From Palaemon carinicauda (lineage: Eukaryota; Arthropoda; Malacostraca; Decapoda; Palaemonidae): 64,000 nt of DNA. This document shows, in pieces, positions 36,781 to 49,316 of this stretch. The stretch covers positions 44,017,174 to 44,081,173 of the forward strand of contig NC_090768.1 of assembly GCF_036898095.1 (NCBI RefSeq). Reading direction: 5' to 3'. Positions within the stretch are counted from its first letter, which is position 1. The number at the start of each line of letters is the position of its first letter. The notes below the pieces were generated by a model. It worked only from the letters and a program-made list of their open reading frames with translations, searched no databases and was not told the DNA's origin. The position numbers were made by a program, and so were the translations under genes.

Positions 36781-37780
36781 TGAAAGTGAGAAAAAAAAAA
36801 ATCCAATTTGACACGCAAGACTAATCGGCCCTTATGGTTCCAACCCACTACTCGTATGATGGAACCGACATTTTTCTCGTTCCTTTGGATGAGGTTAGTC
36901 TGGGAGACTTTTTGTGGCAAATCAGTGAAACTTTGAGTTATGCGTTTGTTAAAAAAATAAGCTATTGTCTTAAATGATCACGACTCGCGAGACATAGTTG
37001 TAGGATTGTTTGAAACTTAAAGAATTTCCTTTATACTATATTTCCTTTCTCCCAACAATATTACAGTATTGAAATTCAAGCTTTTGTTCTACTTATTACA
37101 AAAACAATAATAAACTTATATTTTCATTATACTGTACTTGCTGATGAAGTACAGTACAGATAGTGAATGGTTTGTACATAAGAGGACCACTTGCATATCT
37201 TCATAAATTCAATTATGTACAAACATTTTTATACATGAAACAATTACTTAAAATGATACTCTACACTGATGTGTTTTCATTGACTTTCAGCTTTCAAAAC
37301 CCCACTTTTATTGATAAAATCTATTTCTATGCTCACCTGACGATCATGTGGCTTCTCTGTGGAAGCTCAGATTTATTAACATCTACCCTAAAAACTGAAA
37401 ATTTTCCGATTTTCTTTCCTTTCAATAGACTTTATGCCTCCTAGTAAAGTAGAGACAATCTAGTATTTAATGGCAATAACCATTATTTATCCTCTTGACA
37501 TCTCAAGTCAGTGGGGGAGGAGGCTGGGCATGTATATGAACATTACGAGAGTATAGAAATAACAAATTTGATGAAGATTTTATGTATTCCTATGAATCTC
37601 CCATGATGTTCATACCGCTGAATCCCACACTCTGATGGAGGTGGGTTGCCTATTAAGGAATGAGATAAGTCATTTAGTGTTTAAAATGTAGCCTCACCTG
37701 TAGCCTAGATTATTGGTAACAAACCATCTCAGAATACATTTTGAAATATGGTACTGAACTAAAAGCAGGTTGCCTTTGCA
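36781..37780. other. AT-rich stretch without recognised features
   Basis: Two open frames (minus, about 36663-36920; plus, about 37163-37444) have no family resemblance or splice context that I can see. Confidence 0.45.
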
Positions 37781-37788
37781 CTTTTTAT

Positions 37789-37987
37789 TTAGCCTTCAAC
37801 CATAGAGACATATTTTTCCATGAGAGGAACTGCGAGGCCTTCGCACTCCTCACAATGGTCATCTGAATCACAATACTGCCTCCGACATGAGACACAAAGA
37901 CAATGTGGATCATGACCTGCTAGAAACAATTCCCTTGAGCAATCTATGCCGTAGTTACTAACAAATCCTGAAGAAGATCTAAAAGCA
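37789..37987 (-). CDS. exon-like sequence with DIRS-Gag-type cysteine cluster
   Basis: A strong acceptor (ATTTTTTTCAG) precedes a 199-nt open frame ending in TAA, with an AATAAA hexamer overlapping the stop. The peptide contains C..AGHDPHCLCVSC..C..DDHCEECEGL. This matches the N-terminal cysteine cluster of both DIRS Gag ORFs in this window (DPHTxCSxCR..CQLExRCEECAGL) in spacing and in the DPH, CR, C, CEEC and GL residues. Read most simply, it is a Gag fragment of a DIRS-like element, either exonised as a 3'-terminal exon or a relic that happens to look so. The upstream partner exon is not identified. The phase is unknown because the exon has 199 nt. Confidence 0.45.
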
Positions 37988-38339
37988 CTGAAAAAAATAA
38001 ATCTGAACAACCTGGAGTTAAGGGCTTGTCAACAAGCAGACAGTGACGCAGACTAGCAGAGACTGAAGATATAGGCAGTATGATTTTCTCCAGCCACTGA
38101 TTATTGCCTTTAACTGATAGATTGTCTCATTACATTGGAGGCATAAATCTACTGAAAGGAAAAAAAAAGGGGGATTTATTTTTAGTTTTGGGTAAATTTC
38201 GATCAAACCGAGCTTCCAGAAATCAGCAATATGAACACCGTGGAAGGTTCATAGAAATAATAAACATTTAGAAAAAGGTTAAAAGTGTTTGATTTTAGTT
38301 ACAATTACATCTGAAATGATGAACGTTAGCTAGGTAAGC

Positions 38340-38462
38340 ACAACCTTCAATGTGGTGCCTAGCTAGAGTAGTAACCTCCCCAGTAAACAGCTTGAACTCA
38401 TGGGCTGAGGCAGGTCTCTATCTCCTGTTCTGCTCATTTGTCCATACCACTGATCTTTGAGT
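38340..38462 (-). repeat. SINE family 2 fragment
   Basis: Contains AACCTCCCCAGTAAACAGCT and TTGAACTCATGGGCTGAGGC, the inverse of the family 2 region around box B. Confidence 0.5.
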
Positions 38463-41400
38463 AACCTTCTAATTTGGTCTATAAGGTATATTCTAAATAT
38501 ATACAATTACTGACAATATTAACGTTTATGCTAAAAGTTTTAGGTGAGTAAAATGCAATCATACTTCAGCAAAAATTTTAGAAATTTCTGTACCAAGAAA
38601 GGGATTAATGCAAGTGGTCCATAGAAAATTAGAAAAAAGATGGCTCTACGCTGCATTGGAAGGAAAACATAGATACTGTACAATTATCTACAAAGCTTCC
38701 TTGATTTCTTATAAAAATTATTAGATGAACACAGTATAGTATACATTTATTTTTTTCAGAGGAAAAGTGTTTTTAATGAAGTATATCAAACAACCCAATT
38801 GTCCACAAAGCACAAGAAGACTTCGGAGTTTTGTGAATTCAAACAAACATCAGAGAAAAGACTAAAGATTTTCGTAAAATGAAACGTCTTGTGAATATGA
38901 GCAAACATACACTCTAGCATATGTAATATCATTACAATATAGAAGGAAATGTGAAATGGACTTAGAATTCACACAATTCAAGCATCAAATTAATATCCTA
39001 TACAGTACTGGCATGAACTGGGGTATTCTTCTCGGGACTTAAGCACTGCAAGTGACATAACATATTTGAATAGCATAAGCAAAAAAGCATTCCCTACATT
39101 CAACAGCGATTGTTTTACTGAAATTATGTGTTGCATTAAAGGCTGGATATTCGAATCCATAGCTCTTCCCATATACATCATATAAACTATAGTGACTTAA
39201 AGTAAAATACAATTTTTCATGTTTAGAGCAACATTAGGTAAAACAAATGTTAAACTTAAATTAGTACTGTAACACTACAGAAATTTCTAAACAATTAAGT
39301 ACTCAATTACCCACCATATGTAAATACCATTTAATGTAAAATAGTGAGACATTTCCAGTACAGTAATCTGCCTCTCCTTTATCTAAAATTGATAAGCTAG
39401 ATTAAATCCCTTCTGTCACTATAGAAAAAAGACAAACATGTAGGGTCTCTCTAATCTTTATCAAAGAGGACTGGTGCTATTTCCTTTTAAACATTTGAAA
39501 AGCAGATTCTGATCTGATAATCTAATAAAGCATATCAAAATACAGTATATATATATTCTCTTCTCTTAATCTTTAATTTATGGTTAGATACTAATTATTT
39601 TTAATCCTCTTACTATTTTACCTTTGGTCATATATTCCATTTCAGTTTAAAACTGATGAAGCTTATAAAAAAAATTTCTTTATCATTTCAATCTACAATT
39701 ATAAACTACACTATAAGTGACATCAATGTAAGCGTGGATTATAATTCAGACACTAAGCGGTGAAAAAATATCTTTATAAATATAACTAATTAAAGTTTCA
39801 TGACATGCAAATTTGAATGTGTATAGTTAATTGCCTATTATAAAAATGAAAATATACTATAGATGCTCCCATTCGTCCGAGTCGCATAAAAATACTATTT
39901 CAGACTTCACGAGAGATGCTAAGGCACTCGGAACAATGGTGGGATATATCAATATATTTACTCTATTATACTAAACTCTGGACGCCATTAGTGTGTTTCC
40001 TCCAATTGTTTAGTTCACCTGTTTTGGCTATATGGTACATTAACATTCTAACAATATTTGTTTTAGTGCAATTATTAGAAATCTTTAAGACCTAAAACAT
40101 AAATGTTAAAATCATAGCTAGCAAGCCCAAATATTTAATGGACTAGAAATAAATAGCGAGACCTGCTTTCTATCCGCAGAATACTAATCTATACAAGGGG
40201 CCATAATAAACAAATTCATAGGGTGACAACCATATAATTGGTTGTTACTTTAGCCCTGTACAATGGTTAATGTGGAAGAACAAGATATTTATTTGGTAAG
40301 TACAAGTGAACAGTGATATCAAGGCACAGACAGTAAGGTAGTACTTTCCTTATAAATATCAAAAGAGTTCAAGGAATTGAGAATATTTTCACACACACTT
40401 CAAGACATCAAGCATCTACCCCTTTTCCCACAGGGAAGATATTTAATGTCTCAAAACTGCTTGTGAAAATAAATCCTATTCCTTGAACATGAGAGTAATC
40501 AGCTCCTGATCCTGTGATGAAAAGGAGTCAAAACACTGAACGGTCCAACACTCGTTGCTCTTTATCCGAGATGTGATGGACCTGTCTGGGTGTAATTCAT
40601 CTTCAGATGCTAATATTCATTAAAAGCTAGCTTCTATTGGCCACCCATTAAATTTATGTTTGTTGCAGATGGAAAATGCCAGCATCTTCCTGTATTACAG
40701 ACAGGTGCTCTAGGAAAAATGTTACAGCAAAAGACATTACATTTTGTGGATAATATTCCTCAGATAAAAAGCTGATTCATCAAACTTGCTAACCGGAAAG
40801 CTCCAATATGCATAGTACCCAAGAGGTATGTTATGAGTATTAAAGGAGTTGGTATCTTGACTAATATTCATCACAGGATCAGAAAACTATTTACATCCCT
40901 TAAAACGATTACACATCAGCTGTTTTTACCACATAAATATTTTGTTGACACATTTACCACAGTACGTGGCTGAGGCAATAGATAAAATACATAGTTTTCC
41001 CAAGCTAATTTTCTTTGAGTCTTATAGTAATATAAAAGTAGCCTCAAAGAAAAGTATTCATGAAAATAAGTCAATTTTACATATCCCCTTCACTTGCCAA
41101 ATCAAGTATAAACTCCAAGTGTAGGAAACTTCTGCAAGAGTATCAGCTTTGTATTTGATACGGTGTCCAATGCAGAGCACATTACATAACAAAACCACTG
41201 AATGGCTGACTTGTGTCCTAAAATCCATCATTTTGACATGTATCATGTTTTATACATTGCATATACAGTACTGTATACTATATAATTTTTTTTTTAAATG
41301 TAATACTTGTTTTTCCATGTAATGTGGTTCTGCATTGAGCAACCTAACCTATCTACATAAAAGATATTACTAACGTGTTGAACCCTTACACACGAATGCA

Positions 41401-41580
41401 CACTGCACCATACGCCTCTTTATTTTACAAGCACTTCATTTCCATGTAGCAAGACTGTTCTATTCCTCTGAACCTACAAAGCACTTTCTATGCTTTCCTA
41501 TCCTCCTTCTCTTGAACATTTCCAATGTATACAATTTTACCAACCTATCAAAACTTCATCCATTCACATTTCTCACTCTT
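38463..41580. other. AT-rich, microsatellite-poor stretch
   Basis: About 3 kb with no recognised coding exon, repeat or microsatellite longer than a few units, in sharp contrast to 1-32 kb. Probably intergenic or intronic DNA between the caspase and BESS-motif genes. Confidence 0.5.
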
Positions 41581-41583
41581 TAA

Positions 41584-41712
41584 ATAATTTATACGTCATA
41601 CTTCCGACAAGGTTGTCAACAGCATAAAAACTGATTTTCTTAATTCAAAATAATTTATACGTTATGTATTTCCAACAAGGTTGACAACGGCATTAACACT
41701 GATTTTTTTTAA
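41584..41712. repeat. direct duplication of about 65 bp
   Basis: AATAATTTATACGT..AT..TTCC..ACAAGGTTG.CAAC.GCAT.AA.ACTGATTTT occurs twice with scattered differences. Confidence 0.8.
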
Positions 41713-41794
41713 ATTGACATTCAACGTCGTGCATCACTTGCATTTAAGAGGATTGGCTAAAATAATCTTTACACACATTCCAACCTGAATAAAT

Positions 41795-41906
41795 CCTTCC
41801 ATACATTATAAATAAATTTCTCTTCCATAGACAATATTTTTTTTCCTTTATTTTGCATTCCATACATTATAAATTTCTCTTCCATAGACAATATTTTTTT
41901 TCAATT
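41795..41906. repeat. direct duplication of about 55 bp
   Basis: ATACATTATAAATTTCTCTT plus CCATAGACAATATTTTTTTT occurs twice, the first copy with a 4-bp insertion. Confidence 0.85.
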
Positions 41907-42289
41907 ATTTTGCATAGGCAGATACTTTTCTTGGTGTCATTTATTACAAAATCTGTTGCTAATCTGTAGTTATATATTCTCTTTAACTCAATCAACAACA
42001 TATTGCCTGTGTACATCAGTCTTTCAACATTCCAATCGTGACCGTAAGTCTTTCCACCTTCGTCTGTCATTTCTTTGACTTGTCACATCATTTGATGTTA
42101 TAAAGAACCTTGAGCATATAAAATATCCTTATATCAAACTCCCTTTAGCATTAAACCAATCACTCTCCAGTCGTAACAGTATACTTCAAGACATAATTCT
42201 CTTTCCTCATAAGTATTTTTATAAAGAAATTCTTTCCACACCATACAGCTTCAGCAACTTCCACACTATGACAAATAGCAACTTTCAGA

Positions 42290-42900
42290 AATGAAAGGAG
42301 TGGGGAGTGGCTGTTGTATATTGATGATAGAATTTGGAATATGGAGAGTAAAGAAAATTTGAGGGAATAGAACAGGAATATGGATCGATGAATGTTGCTA
42401 TGGATGGTGAAAGTATTTAGTTATGAGAGAATTGTAGAGTAGATAGGCATATGGTTTGGAAGAGAAAAGTAGCGTGTATGGAAGCCAAGTTGGAATGTAT
42501 GGAGGGATTGTCGTCCAATCTTTCCTTGATGGAAGTGAATTCGAGATAGTTTAATTCTGATTAAAACTAAAAAGTTTAATTTTTCTGATGAGGGTTTGGA
42601 TTATGCAAGAAACGTGAGGATACTGAAAGACGCGGAAAACAGGATACAGAGGATACAGACAATAATCAGGGATCATGAGGATTTGAGAGAGTTTGATTCT
42701 GTGAGGAGAAAGGAGGGGGAGAGGTTGGTATAAATTGTATAATTTGGAATTGTGGAAGGAAGGAGAGGAAGACTTAGAAATTGCTGAGAGGTATAGAAAA
42801 GGAAGGGATTAAATATCCAGGATTGTGTGGGCACAATGATGCCAAATGGTGCAGTGTGTAGTGAAGACTTCAACAAGCTACTGATGAGCTTTTGTGTAGG
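42290..42900 (+). other. possible LINE-derived relic
   Basis: A purine-rich plus-strand stretch (GAAAGGAGTGGGGAGTGGCT .. GGAAGGAGAGGAAGACTTAG .. GTGCAGTGTGTAGTGAAGAC) has the composition and wording of decayed reverse-transcriptase C-terminal DNA, but I could not read a convincing peptide motif. Offered as a weak call. Confidence 0.25.
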
Positions 42901-44480
42901 TACACAAGTGGCTGATACTGTGGAAGTTTTCTACACAGGATTTATACTTGATTCATTAGTTGTATATCAATGTGTTGGTGACTTTTGGGAAAATATTTCT
43001 GAGGAACCACTCTTACCACATACTGTATAGATATACAGTATATATATGTATCATGAAAAAGTTTTGATTTTGGTCCTGAGGAAGAGTGAATTCGATATTA
43101 AAAGCTATTCGTGGCTTAATATTTGAAGGTGTGAAAATCCTTTGTGCTAGAGATAAAACTTTCATATATAATATATAAAAGGTGTATATTTATAGTGGTA
43201 TCTATAGTACTGCACTGTATATCACTTTTCAGACAAATATATATCACAGGTAAGTAAAGGATTTGGATTTTGTTCAAGTTACTCCCAAGATGGAAGGATT
43301 AACTATGATTATCTTTAAAATGGGATCACAAATGATGCAGTTTATATGATTAGGTTCTTTTGCTCTTATGGTTTAATTCCTATTATTATTTCTCCATAAA
43401 GCACTTTCAACTAAGCTTATTTAGCGTATAAAATACGGGTGCTTTCATTATTAATATGTGATGCATCTAGGTCTGTACTGTAGTTTGGCTAATACAGGAG
43501 TACAGTAGTTATATGACCAATTATAGCTGAATTTTTATATGAATTGTTTGTATAAATTAATTCTCTGGGTCAGTGACTTCCACATAAGGTGCTCTTAAAA
43601 TTTACAGATTTTCTTGCGAGTTATCCTGCACAAGCTAAGATCTTTGGGTAATTAATTTTTACCATCAGTTGTGTTCATTGATGTTTAAAAAATTTAAAGA
43701 AACAAAATTGTTTAAGGTACGTATGTGAGATAAAAATAAAGATGTTGCCATTTTTAATCATATGTTTAGTACCGGGTACATTATACTGTATAGACTTGGA
43801 TGCATCACATATTATGTATGGAACTACTGTATGCATCACTTCAAATACATATTTACATAGTTTATTACAAAGTTTAATGACTCCACCCTATCCCAGGAAT
43901 CAGGGAAAGCAGATAGAATTATGAGCTTATCATAAAAGAAAACACTTACTTTTAGTAATAGTCTTCACTGAAGAGGACATTGAACAGCTGTACGAGACTA
44001 AAGGGATCGGATCGGACAAGAATTGTAGGGATTACAGTTAATTTAAAATATTTTTCTAATTGCCTTCTTAATTCACTTATTAAACATGCATATCTTATTA
44101 AGTTTTCCATTACAAGTAGATATATTTAAATTATACTTATTTCTGGAAATTTTAATATACGGTGATGAAGGGGGAGGGAGTGATGTTTAGTTTGGCCACA
44201 TCCCTATCACATTGATAATGACAATGTACCAAGCCGACTGCATTCTGTAAACTGTAAGTGCAAACACACACTGATGTTTCAACGATCTAAGTGTACATGC
44301 ACAACTTGAAACACAAGTTATGAGCTTACTTTAAGCTGGCTAAACCATTTTAATGTTCACATTTAGCTAAGCATAAAGTTACGGCCTTAGTTCAAAATGA
44401 GAAGAGGTAATAAATCTTTTGGCGAGAAAAAAAGTACAGTATATGAATAAAATTGTTAATTTTCAGCAAAACAATAGTTA
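42901..44480. other. AT-rich stretch without recognised features
   Basis: This would include the 3' flank of the BESS-motif gene. No clear AATAAA is placed just downstream of the stop at 44494. Confidence 0.45.
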
Positions 44481-44493
44481 AGACCCAATGAAT

Positions 44494-44955
44494 TCATGTA
44501 CACTTTTTGGGGGGACCAATAGGTTGAACAGCTCGTACTTCCGAAATAAAATCTACAGGCGAAAACAAAGTGTTAGCATAACTGGCCGTCGTCAAAGACC
44601 AAGGGTCCTGACTAGAGTTACCATCTCTTTGCTCTTGTATATCTTGATACTCAAAAAGCACTAGCTGTATTTTACGTTTGGCCTTCTTGCAAAGATCGGG
44701 GTCAAGTTTATTTAGTTCTGAAGTTATGAATTGACAAAATTCTGAAGATTCTCTGTGTTCAAAGTAATCGACACGTTCTAAGGCAGTCATGGCGGAAGCC
44801 ATTATCGATTCATTTAAGGACAGCACTTTACAAGGCTCAAGATTACGGCCATGGTTATTCTGCTGATCAAGCACCTCATTACAAGAATTATCAGCAGAAG
44901 GAGAGTACTGGTGGTGCTGCACACTATCTGTCTCTGTTTCCTCATTACAAAAGTC
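44494..44955 (-). CDS. BESS-motif protein, terminal exon
   Basis: Terminal exon of 153 codons plus TGA; acceptor CACCTTACAG, phase 0. Exon residues about 70-103 (SEFCQFITSELNKLDPDLCK and on to KIQLVLFEYQ) fit the BESS motif: two helices, with a conserved L..L.....K..K..I...L.E/Y pattern. In insects the motif ends many MADF-BESS transcription regulators such as Adf-1 and mediates protein-protein contacts. The rest is Ser/Gln/Asn-rich and probably disordered. No MADF DNA-binding domain is visible in the window, so it would be 5' of the exons found. Upstream exons assigned by shared strand, phase 0 and similar Q/S-rich composition are 49251-49316, 56375-56425 and 56638-56709. Confidence 0.75.
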   Translation of the reverse strand, partial: DFCNEETETDSVQHHQYSPSADNSCNEVLDQQNNHGRNLEPCKVLSLNESIMASAMTALERVDYFEHRESSEFCQFITSELNKLDPDLCKKAKRKIQLVLFEYQDIQEQRDGNSSQDPWSLTTASYANTLFSPVDFISEVRAVQPIGPPKKCT

Positions 44956-46150
44956 CTGTAAGGTGATGGGCAGGTTTTAGCAACCATATAAAATTAAAGT
45001 TGCTGAGCAACTAAAAAATACAGACCACAATAAAAAAAAATCTCAATTTGATTCTTGTCAAACAACTGACTGTATTGACTACTCTAATCCAGCACATTGA
45101 TTTGCTATACATAAAGGGGACACTGATTTTCTATACATAAAGTGGACATAACAATACCAAAACTTTTACATTAGCATTGGGGAAATTGCAATATGTACAA
45201 CCAAAAATCAAATAACTAAGACTAAGAAATAAAATTTAAAGAAATGAGGCTTTCAGTAACGAGTAATAACAACCTGATCCCAACAAAAATTATATCTGCT
45301 GTCCTCACAGGGAGACACGTTTTCTATTGCCAGTGCCAAATTAAATAATGGCTTAAAACCTTTAAATTTAAATTCAACAAATTATCATAAAATTTTGAAA
45401 ATAATAATTTTCTCCAAGTATTTAATCATTTTATTTCTATATTTACTAAGACTGACCTTTAAGTGTAAGTTTTACATAATTCACGAAAGCCTTTTAATGA
45501 CTTCCGTATCAGTAAATATTGCATAAGAAGCCTTACACTAAGAAGACTAAAAAAGTCCCCTTTCTTAACTGAACCAAACAGGTCTGTTAATTTTAAACCT
45601 ATGGTATTTCAAAGAGGACATTCTCTAAAAAATAGTTGACTATCTTTCCAGATCATTGGATTAGTTTAAATAAATTTGATGAAGTATCTTGCACTAATTA
45701 AAACTACAGGACTGTAAAGTATTATTCTTCAACAGCCTTAATAACTGCTACATGCTCTACTATTCCTGTAGACAAAGACTTTCTATATTTTTTAGATTAT
45801 TCTATCTAATGCATGACTCCAGATTTCTTTCCATGGTAGGTATTTGATATTAATGTAGACTCAAACCTGAGAGTTATTAGCATAATAGGCTATGCTCGTT
45901 CTACCAGATGCCATTTTTTCCCTACAATTTACACAACCGTTAATTCAACACTGATGATTGAGAAGAATCTAGTCGCTAAGACAGGAACCATTATGGATAA
46001 TTTCAAAATTATGGGTGACATCACATTAAAATGAAAACCTGGAGGGAGCTCTTTGAGTTGTACTGTATTTCTAAAAATACTTAACATTACATAAGCTCTC
46101 TTGATTATAGACCGGCAAAAATACAAGGTTTACTACTGAGGCAGAGTTTC

Positions 46151-46218
46151 CCAAAAAAATATTCAGATGTCTTGAAAGTCTGATCCCAAAAAAATATTCA
46201 GATGTCTTGAAAGTCTGT
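46151..46218. repeat. 41-bp direct duplication
   Basis: CCCAAAAAAATATTCAGATG plus TCTTGAAAGTCTG occurs twice in tandem, essentially identical. Confidence 0.9.
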
Positions 46219-46426
46219 TAATACAACTATGAATAGTTTGTTAAACTTAGCTATGACAAATAACTTTAAATTAGGTAGGAGTTTAATAGGGAGAGATGAG
46301 ACTGGAAATCAATGTAAGCAAAATAGAGCTAATTGAAAAGGTTCAATGCAGTTCTTGTCAATGGATTCCCCACCTGTGGGCTTAGTGTAGCTTGAAACTT
46401 CTGCTCAAGATAGGGAGTGTGCTCTT

Positions 46427-46735
46427 TTAACCCTTTTACCCCCAAAGGACGTACTGGTACGTTTCACAAAAGCCACCCCTTTACCCCCATGGACGTACCG
46501 GTACGTCCTTGCGAAAAAATGCTATAAGAAATTTTTTTTTCATATTTTTGATAATTTTTTGGAAAAATTCAGGCATTTTCCAAGAGAATGACACCAACCT
46601 GACCTCTCTATGACAAAAATTAAGACTGTTAGAGCAATTTGAAAAAAATATACTGCAAAATGTGCTGGGAAAAAAATAACCCCCTGGGGGTTAAGGGTTG
46701 GAAATTTCCAAAGAGCCTGGGGGTAAAAGGGTTAA
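46427..46735. mobile_element. MITE with TTAA target site (piggyBac-like), copy 2
   Basis: Flanked by TTAA on both sides with TIRs CCCTTTTACCCCCAAAGG and CCTGGGGGTAAAAGGG. The interior matches the 34.4-kb copy in inverted orientation (CAACCTGACCTCTCTATGAC versus GTCATTGAGAGGTCAGGTTG). The left end carries duplicated GGACGTACTGGTACGT and GGACGTACCGGTACGT palindromes. It lies in the intron of the BESS-motif gene. Confidence 0.75.
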
Positions 46736-46830
46736 GTAGCAAGCAACCTCTTGAATGTTTGCCTATTGGCCTCCCTTGAGAATTGGAATATTTTAAGGGA
46801 TTTTATGATGCGACTGCTACACCTTTTCTT

Positions 46831-46834
<4 letters not shown>

Positions 46835-46880
<46 letters not shown>
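46835..46880. repeat. poly-A tract of about 46 nt
   Basis: Uninterrupted A run on the plus strand in the intron. It could be a retroposon tail, but the DNA to its left is not one of the repeat families I recognise here. Confidence 0.85.
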
Positions 46881-46881
<1 letters not shown>

Positions 46882-47639
46882 AATGGCAATTCATACATCA
46901 TTTCCCCATTACATTTGCAAAGCAAGCCAACATTCCTACTACAACGATAATGTTATCATTTGCCTATAAATCCCCCTTCCAGTATGTTTACTGCCACAAC
47001 CAATTATTTTTTTTATTCTATAAATTTTAGTATTGCATCAATTCATACACAAATATAAAAATATGTTGTAAGCTTATATTTTCATAACTGCATAACATTT
47101 TCTCCACATGACAGCAAAAAATTATGAACTCTAGTTCTGTTTAAGACCTAATTAAACGTGTTTTGGTACTGCCACGTCCATACAGGCAACATTGTAAGAG
47201 TTGATTCAACTTTTCGTTGTTGGAAAGCTATCAAAATGTTTTTTGTTTTCTATTCAATTTTCAATTACTGCTGTACTATGCAAATGATTTGCTGCACTTT
47301 AGGTCTTTGGCTCACTTAAAAAACATGCTTTTACAAGAAACCTTCTTGGCAGCTTTGTAGACTACTGGTTTTGACTAATGTTTTATGGGGCTTGATAATA
47401 ACTTTATTGCCTAATATTGAAATTAAAAGAAGTATCATTGTTCACAGTGACAGTGTTGAAAATCACTGAAAATATATTATGAATTACTGTTTTCTTTAGT
47501 GCTGAAAGCCCTGATATGAATAAATCAACATGAACTTTTTCAAAATATTCATGGCAATGCAATATTGTTTTTGGTGGAGTGCATTACAGTAATTTCACCA
47601 GATAATTCTAAATATATGTCTAATACGCAACAAAAGTGT

Positions 47640-47860
47640 AAAGATTTTGAAACGGATTTTTATGAAGGAAAAATCTATTTTTGGGTGAGATAGCCATGTC
47701 GTCCTGATGGGAGGTCCTTCCGGCAGCTTCCTACTGTATAATATTTCTGCGAATGATATTACAAGAGAATTACCGTCAGGTATCACAGGATTCTAACCCC
47801 CAGAACGACTATCTCAAGATATTGTGTATAATCAGGGACGTATCCGTAGATAACCATAGA
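47640..47860 (-). repeat. dispersed repeat R3, copy 2 (inverted)
   Basis: GGAAAAATCTATTTTTGGGT, GAGATAGCCATGTCGTCCTG, AATATTTCTGCG and CCCCAGAACGACTATCTCAA are the reverse complement of copy 1 at 34.6 kb; high identity over at least 170 bp. Confidence 0.75.
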
Positions 47861-48019
47861 TATCTGCACCCCAAACAGACTTAACCCAGTCTAGGAATCT
47901 AAGGAGAAGGATAGGTGAGGAGCCATTACATATCCTCTCCCCTCATAGTACTGTCTGTCTCTGATGAACCCATTCCTTTCAAATCAATTTTTGCTGCAAA
48001 GATGTGTATGCTGTAACAC

Positions 48020-48300
48020 AGCACTGTATCAAACTTGTTAGTTTCTTTGATCATTGCAACCTCACCATCCTTGTGAGCTTAGGATGGGGGGTTTTGGGGG
48101 AGCCTATAGGTCTATCTGGTGAAACATCAGCAGCCATTGGCTGGCACTCCTTGGTCCTACCTTGGGTGGAAAGGGGGCTTGGGTGCTGATCATATTCATT
48201 TATGGTCAGTTGTTAGGGCATTTTCCTACTCGATAAGGCAATGTCACTCTCCCTTGCCCCTGCCATTCATGAGCGGGCTTTAATACTTTAAGCCTTTAAA
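48020..48300 (+). repeat. SINE family 1 lacking its tRNA-like head
   Basis: Begins at AAACTTGTTAGTTTCTTTGA and runs through CTCACCATCCTTGTGAGCTT, GGGGGCTTGGGTGCTGATCA and CATTCATGAGCGGGCTTTAA. The box-B region is replaced by unrelated sequence. Confidence 0.7.
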
Positions 48301-48319
48301 CCCAGAGGAGTATAATCAT

Positions 48320-48880
48320 AGATACAAACGAGCTATGAGGCCATGGATGACAAAGGAAGCTGCTGAGTGGTATGGAAGAGATTCTAAATGTCTAAAATGT
48401 GAAATATAACAGAGCAATTGGATAGGCGAGAGTTGTTAACCCCATTCCTATTGATGAGGATGTTTCAGAAGAATTTCTATGAAAAGGTACCGTTAATAGA
48501 GTGCAGAAACTCTTGATGTTACATAAAACATATACTACTCTATACTGCAGAGACATGGAAGCGATTTTGATAGAGGGTGCGTGTGTAACCTCAGAATTTC
48601 AAGGTACGCAGCTGGAGTATGGTTGAATAATATCGAAAATGAGGAATTGATGAAAAGACGTGTTATCCAGCAGCTATAAAAAATCTATGAATTTTAAGAT
48701 GGAGAAAGTTTAGACATATGAGAAGGGATGAGGAACCCTTGTGCAGAGAAGCAGAAGATATGAAAATATGTAAGTGGCATGAATCATGAGGGGTCAGATG
48801 AAGACTTGGATTGAATGGGAGTTCTAGAAGACACAGGTCAGGATGGACTCAAGTTGAAATAACTCCTTACAGGCTTAAGT
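48320..48880 (+). mobile_element. decayed LINE reverse-transcriptase C-terminal fragment
   Basis: Plus-strand frames give RYAAGVWLNNIENEELMKRR near 48600-48660. A frame-shifted 'GHV.RRDEEPLCREAE'-like block (here MRRDEEPLCREAE) follows near 48718, then a degraded GQMKTWIEW end. The order matches the region after the catalytic domain of RTE-type reverse transcriptases. Several stops and frameshifts; inactive. Confidence 0.5.
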
Positions 48881-49250
48881 CCAGAAAGGGAAAGGGAGGG
48901 GTTGACATTGAAGCTTTCATGGGGACGACGACACTTTACCAACTTGCAGCACAACACTCAAAAGGTCAATACATCACTGCTCATTTTTCTTTCATACAAA
49001 ACCTTGACTTAAAATCTTGCAAAAATACCTTTGGTCCTGTCTTAGTTACATGCTATAATCAGAGATCAAACTTCATAGAAGAGCCTTTCAATTTCTAGAG
49101 GGCAAAGCATCGTACCATGACAAAAAAAAAAAAAATGGAATAAAATAAATTTGTCCAGAAATACAGTTATTACCGATTAAGTTTAAATCAAACAAGAAAT
49201 CACAAAAAAAGATATTGTAAATTATTACTGTAAAATGAAAATAAACTAAC

Positions 49251-49316
49251 CTCTTGAGACTGCTGTCCTTGATATTGTCTGTAATCAATGATTTCAGAAT
49301 CTGAGACAGTTTGCAC
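49251..49316 (-). CDS. internal exon of the BESS-motif gene
   Basis: A 66-nt, phase-0 exon, acceptor CTCCACAG and donor GTTAGTTT, encoding VQTVSDSEIIDYRQYQGQQS and two more residues. Gln/Ser-rich, like the neighbouring small exons. The terminus of the first DIRS element lies only about 9 nt upstream of the acceptor AG, so the branch point and most of the acceptor-proximal intron are element-derived. Assignment to the same gene as 44494-44955 is by strand, phase and composition. Confidence 0.65.

Noticed and set aside
38018..38165. Open frame after a TTTCAG on the minus strand, upstream of the Gag-like exon
   Set aside because: No donor joins it to 37987 in frame and no recognisable domain; insufficient support for an exon.
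46340..46410. Possible 27-nt microexon (KFQATLSPQ) of the BESS-motif gene on the minus strand
   Set aside because: It has AG and GT at the right places and phase 0, but the polypyrimidine tract is weak and such matches are expected by chance in 4 kb.
46751..46969. 72-codon ORF with a poly-Lys stretch
   Set aside because: It reads through the 46-nt poly-A tract.
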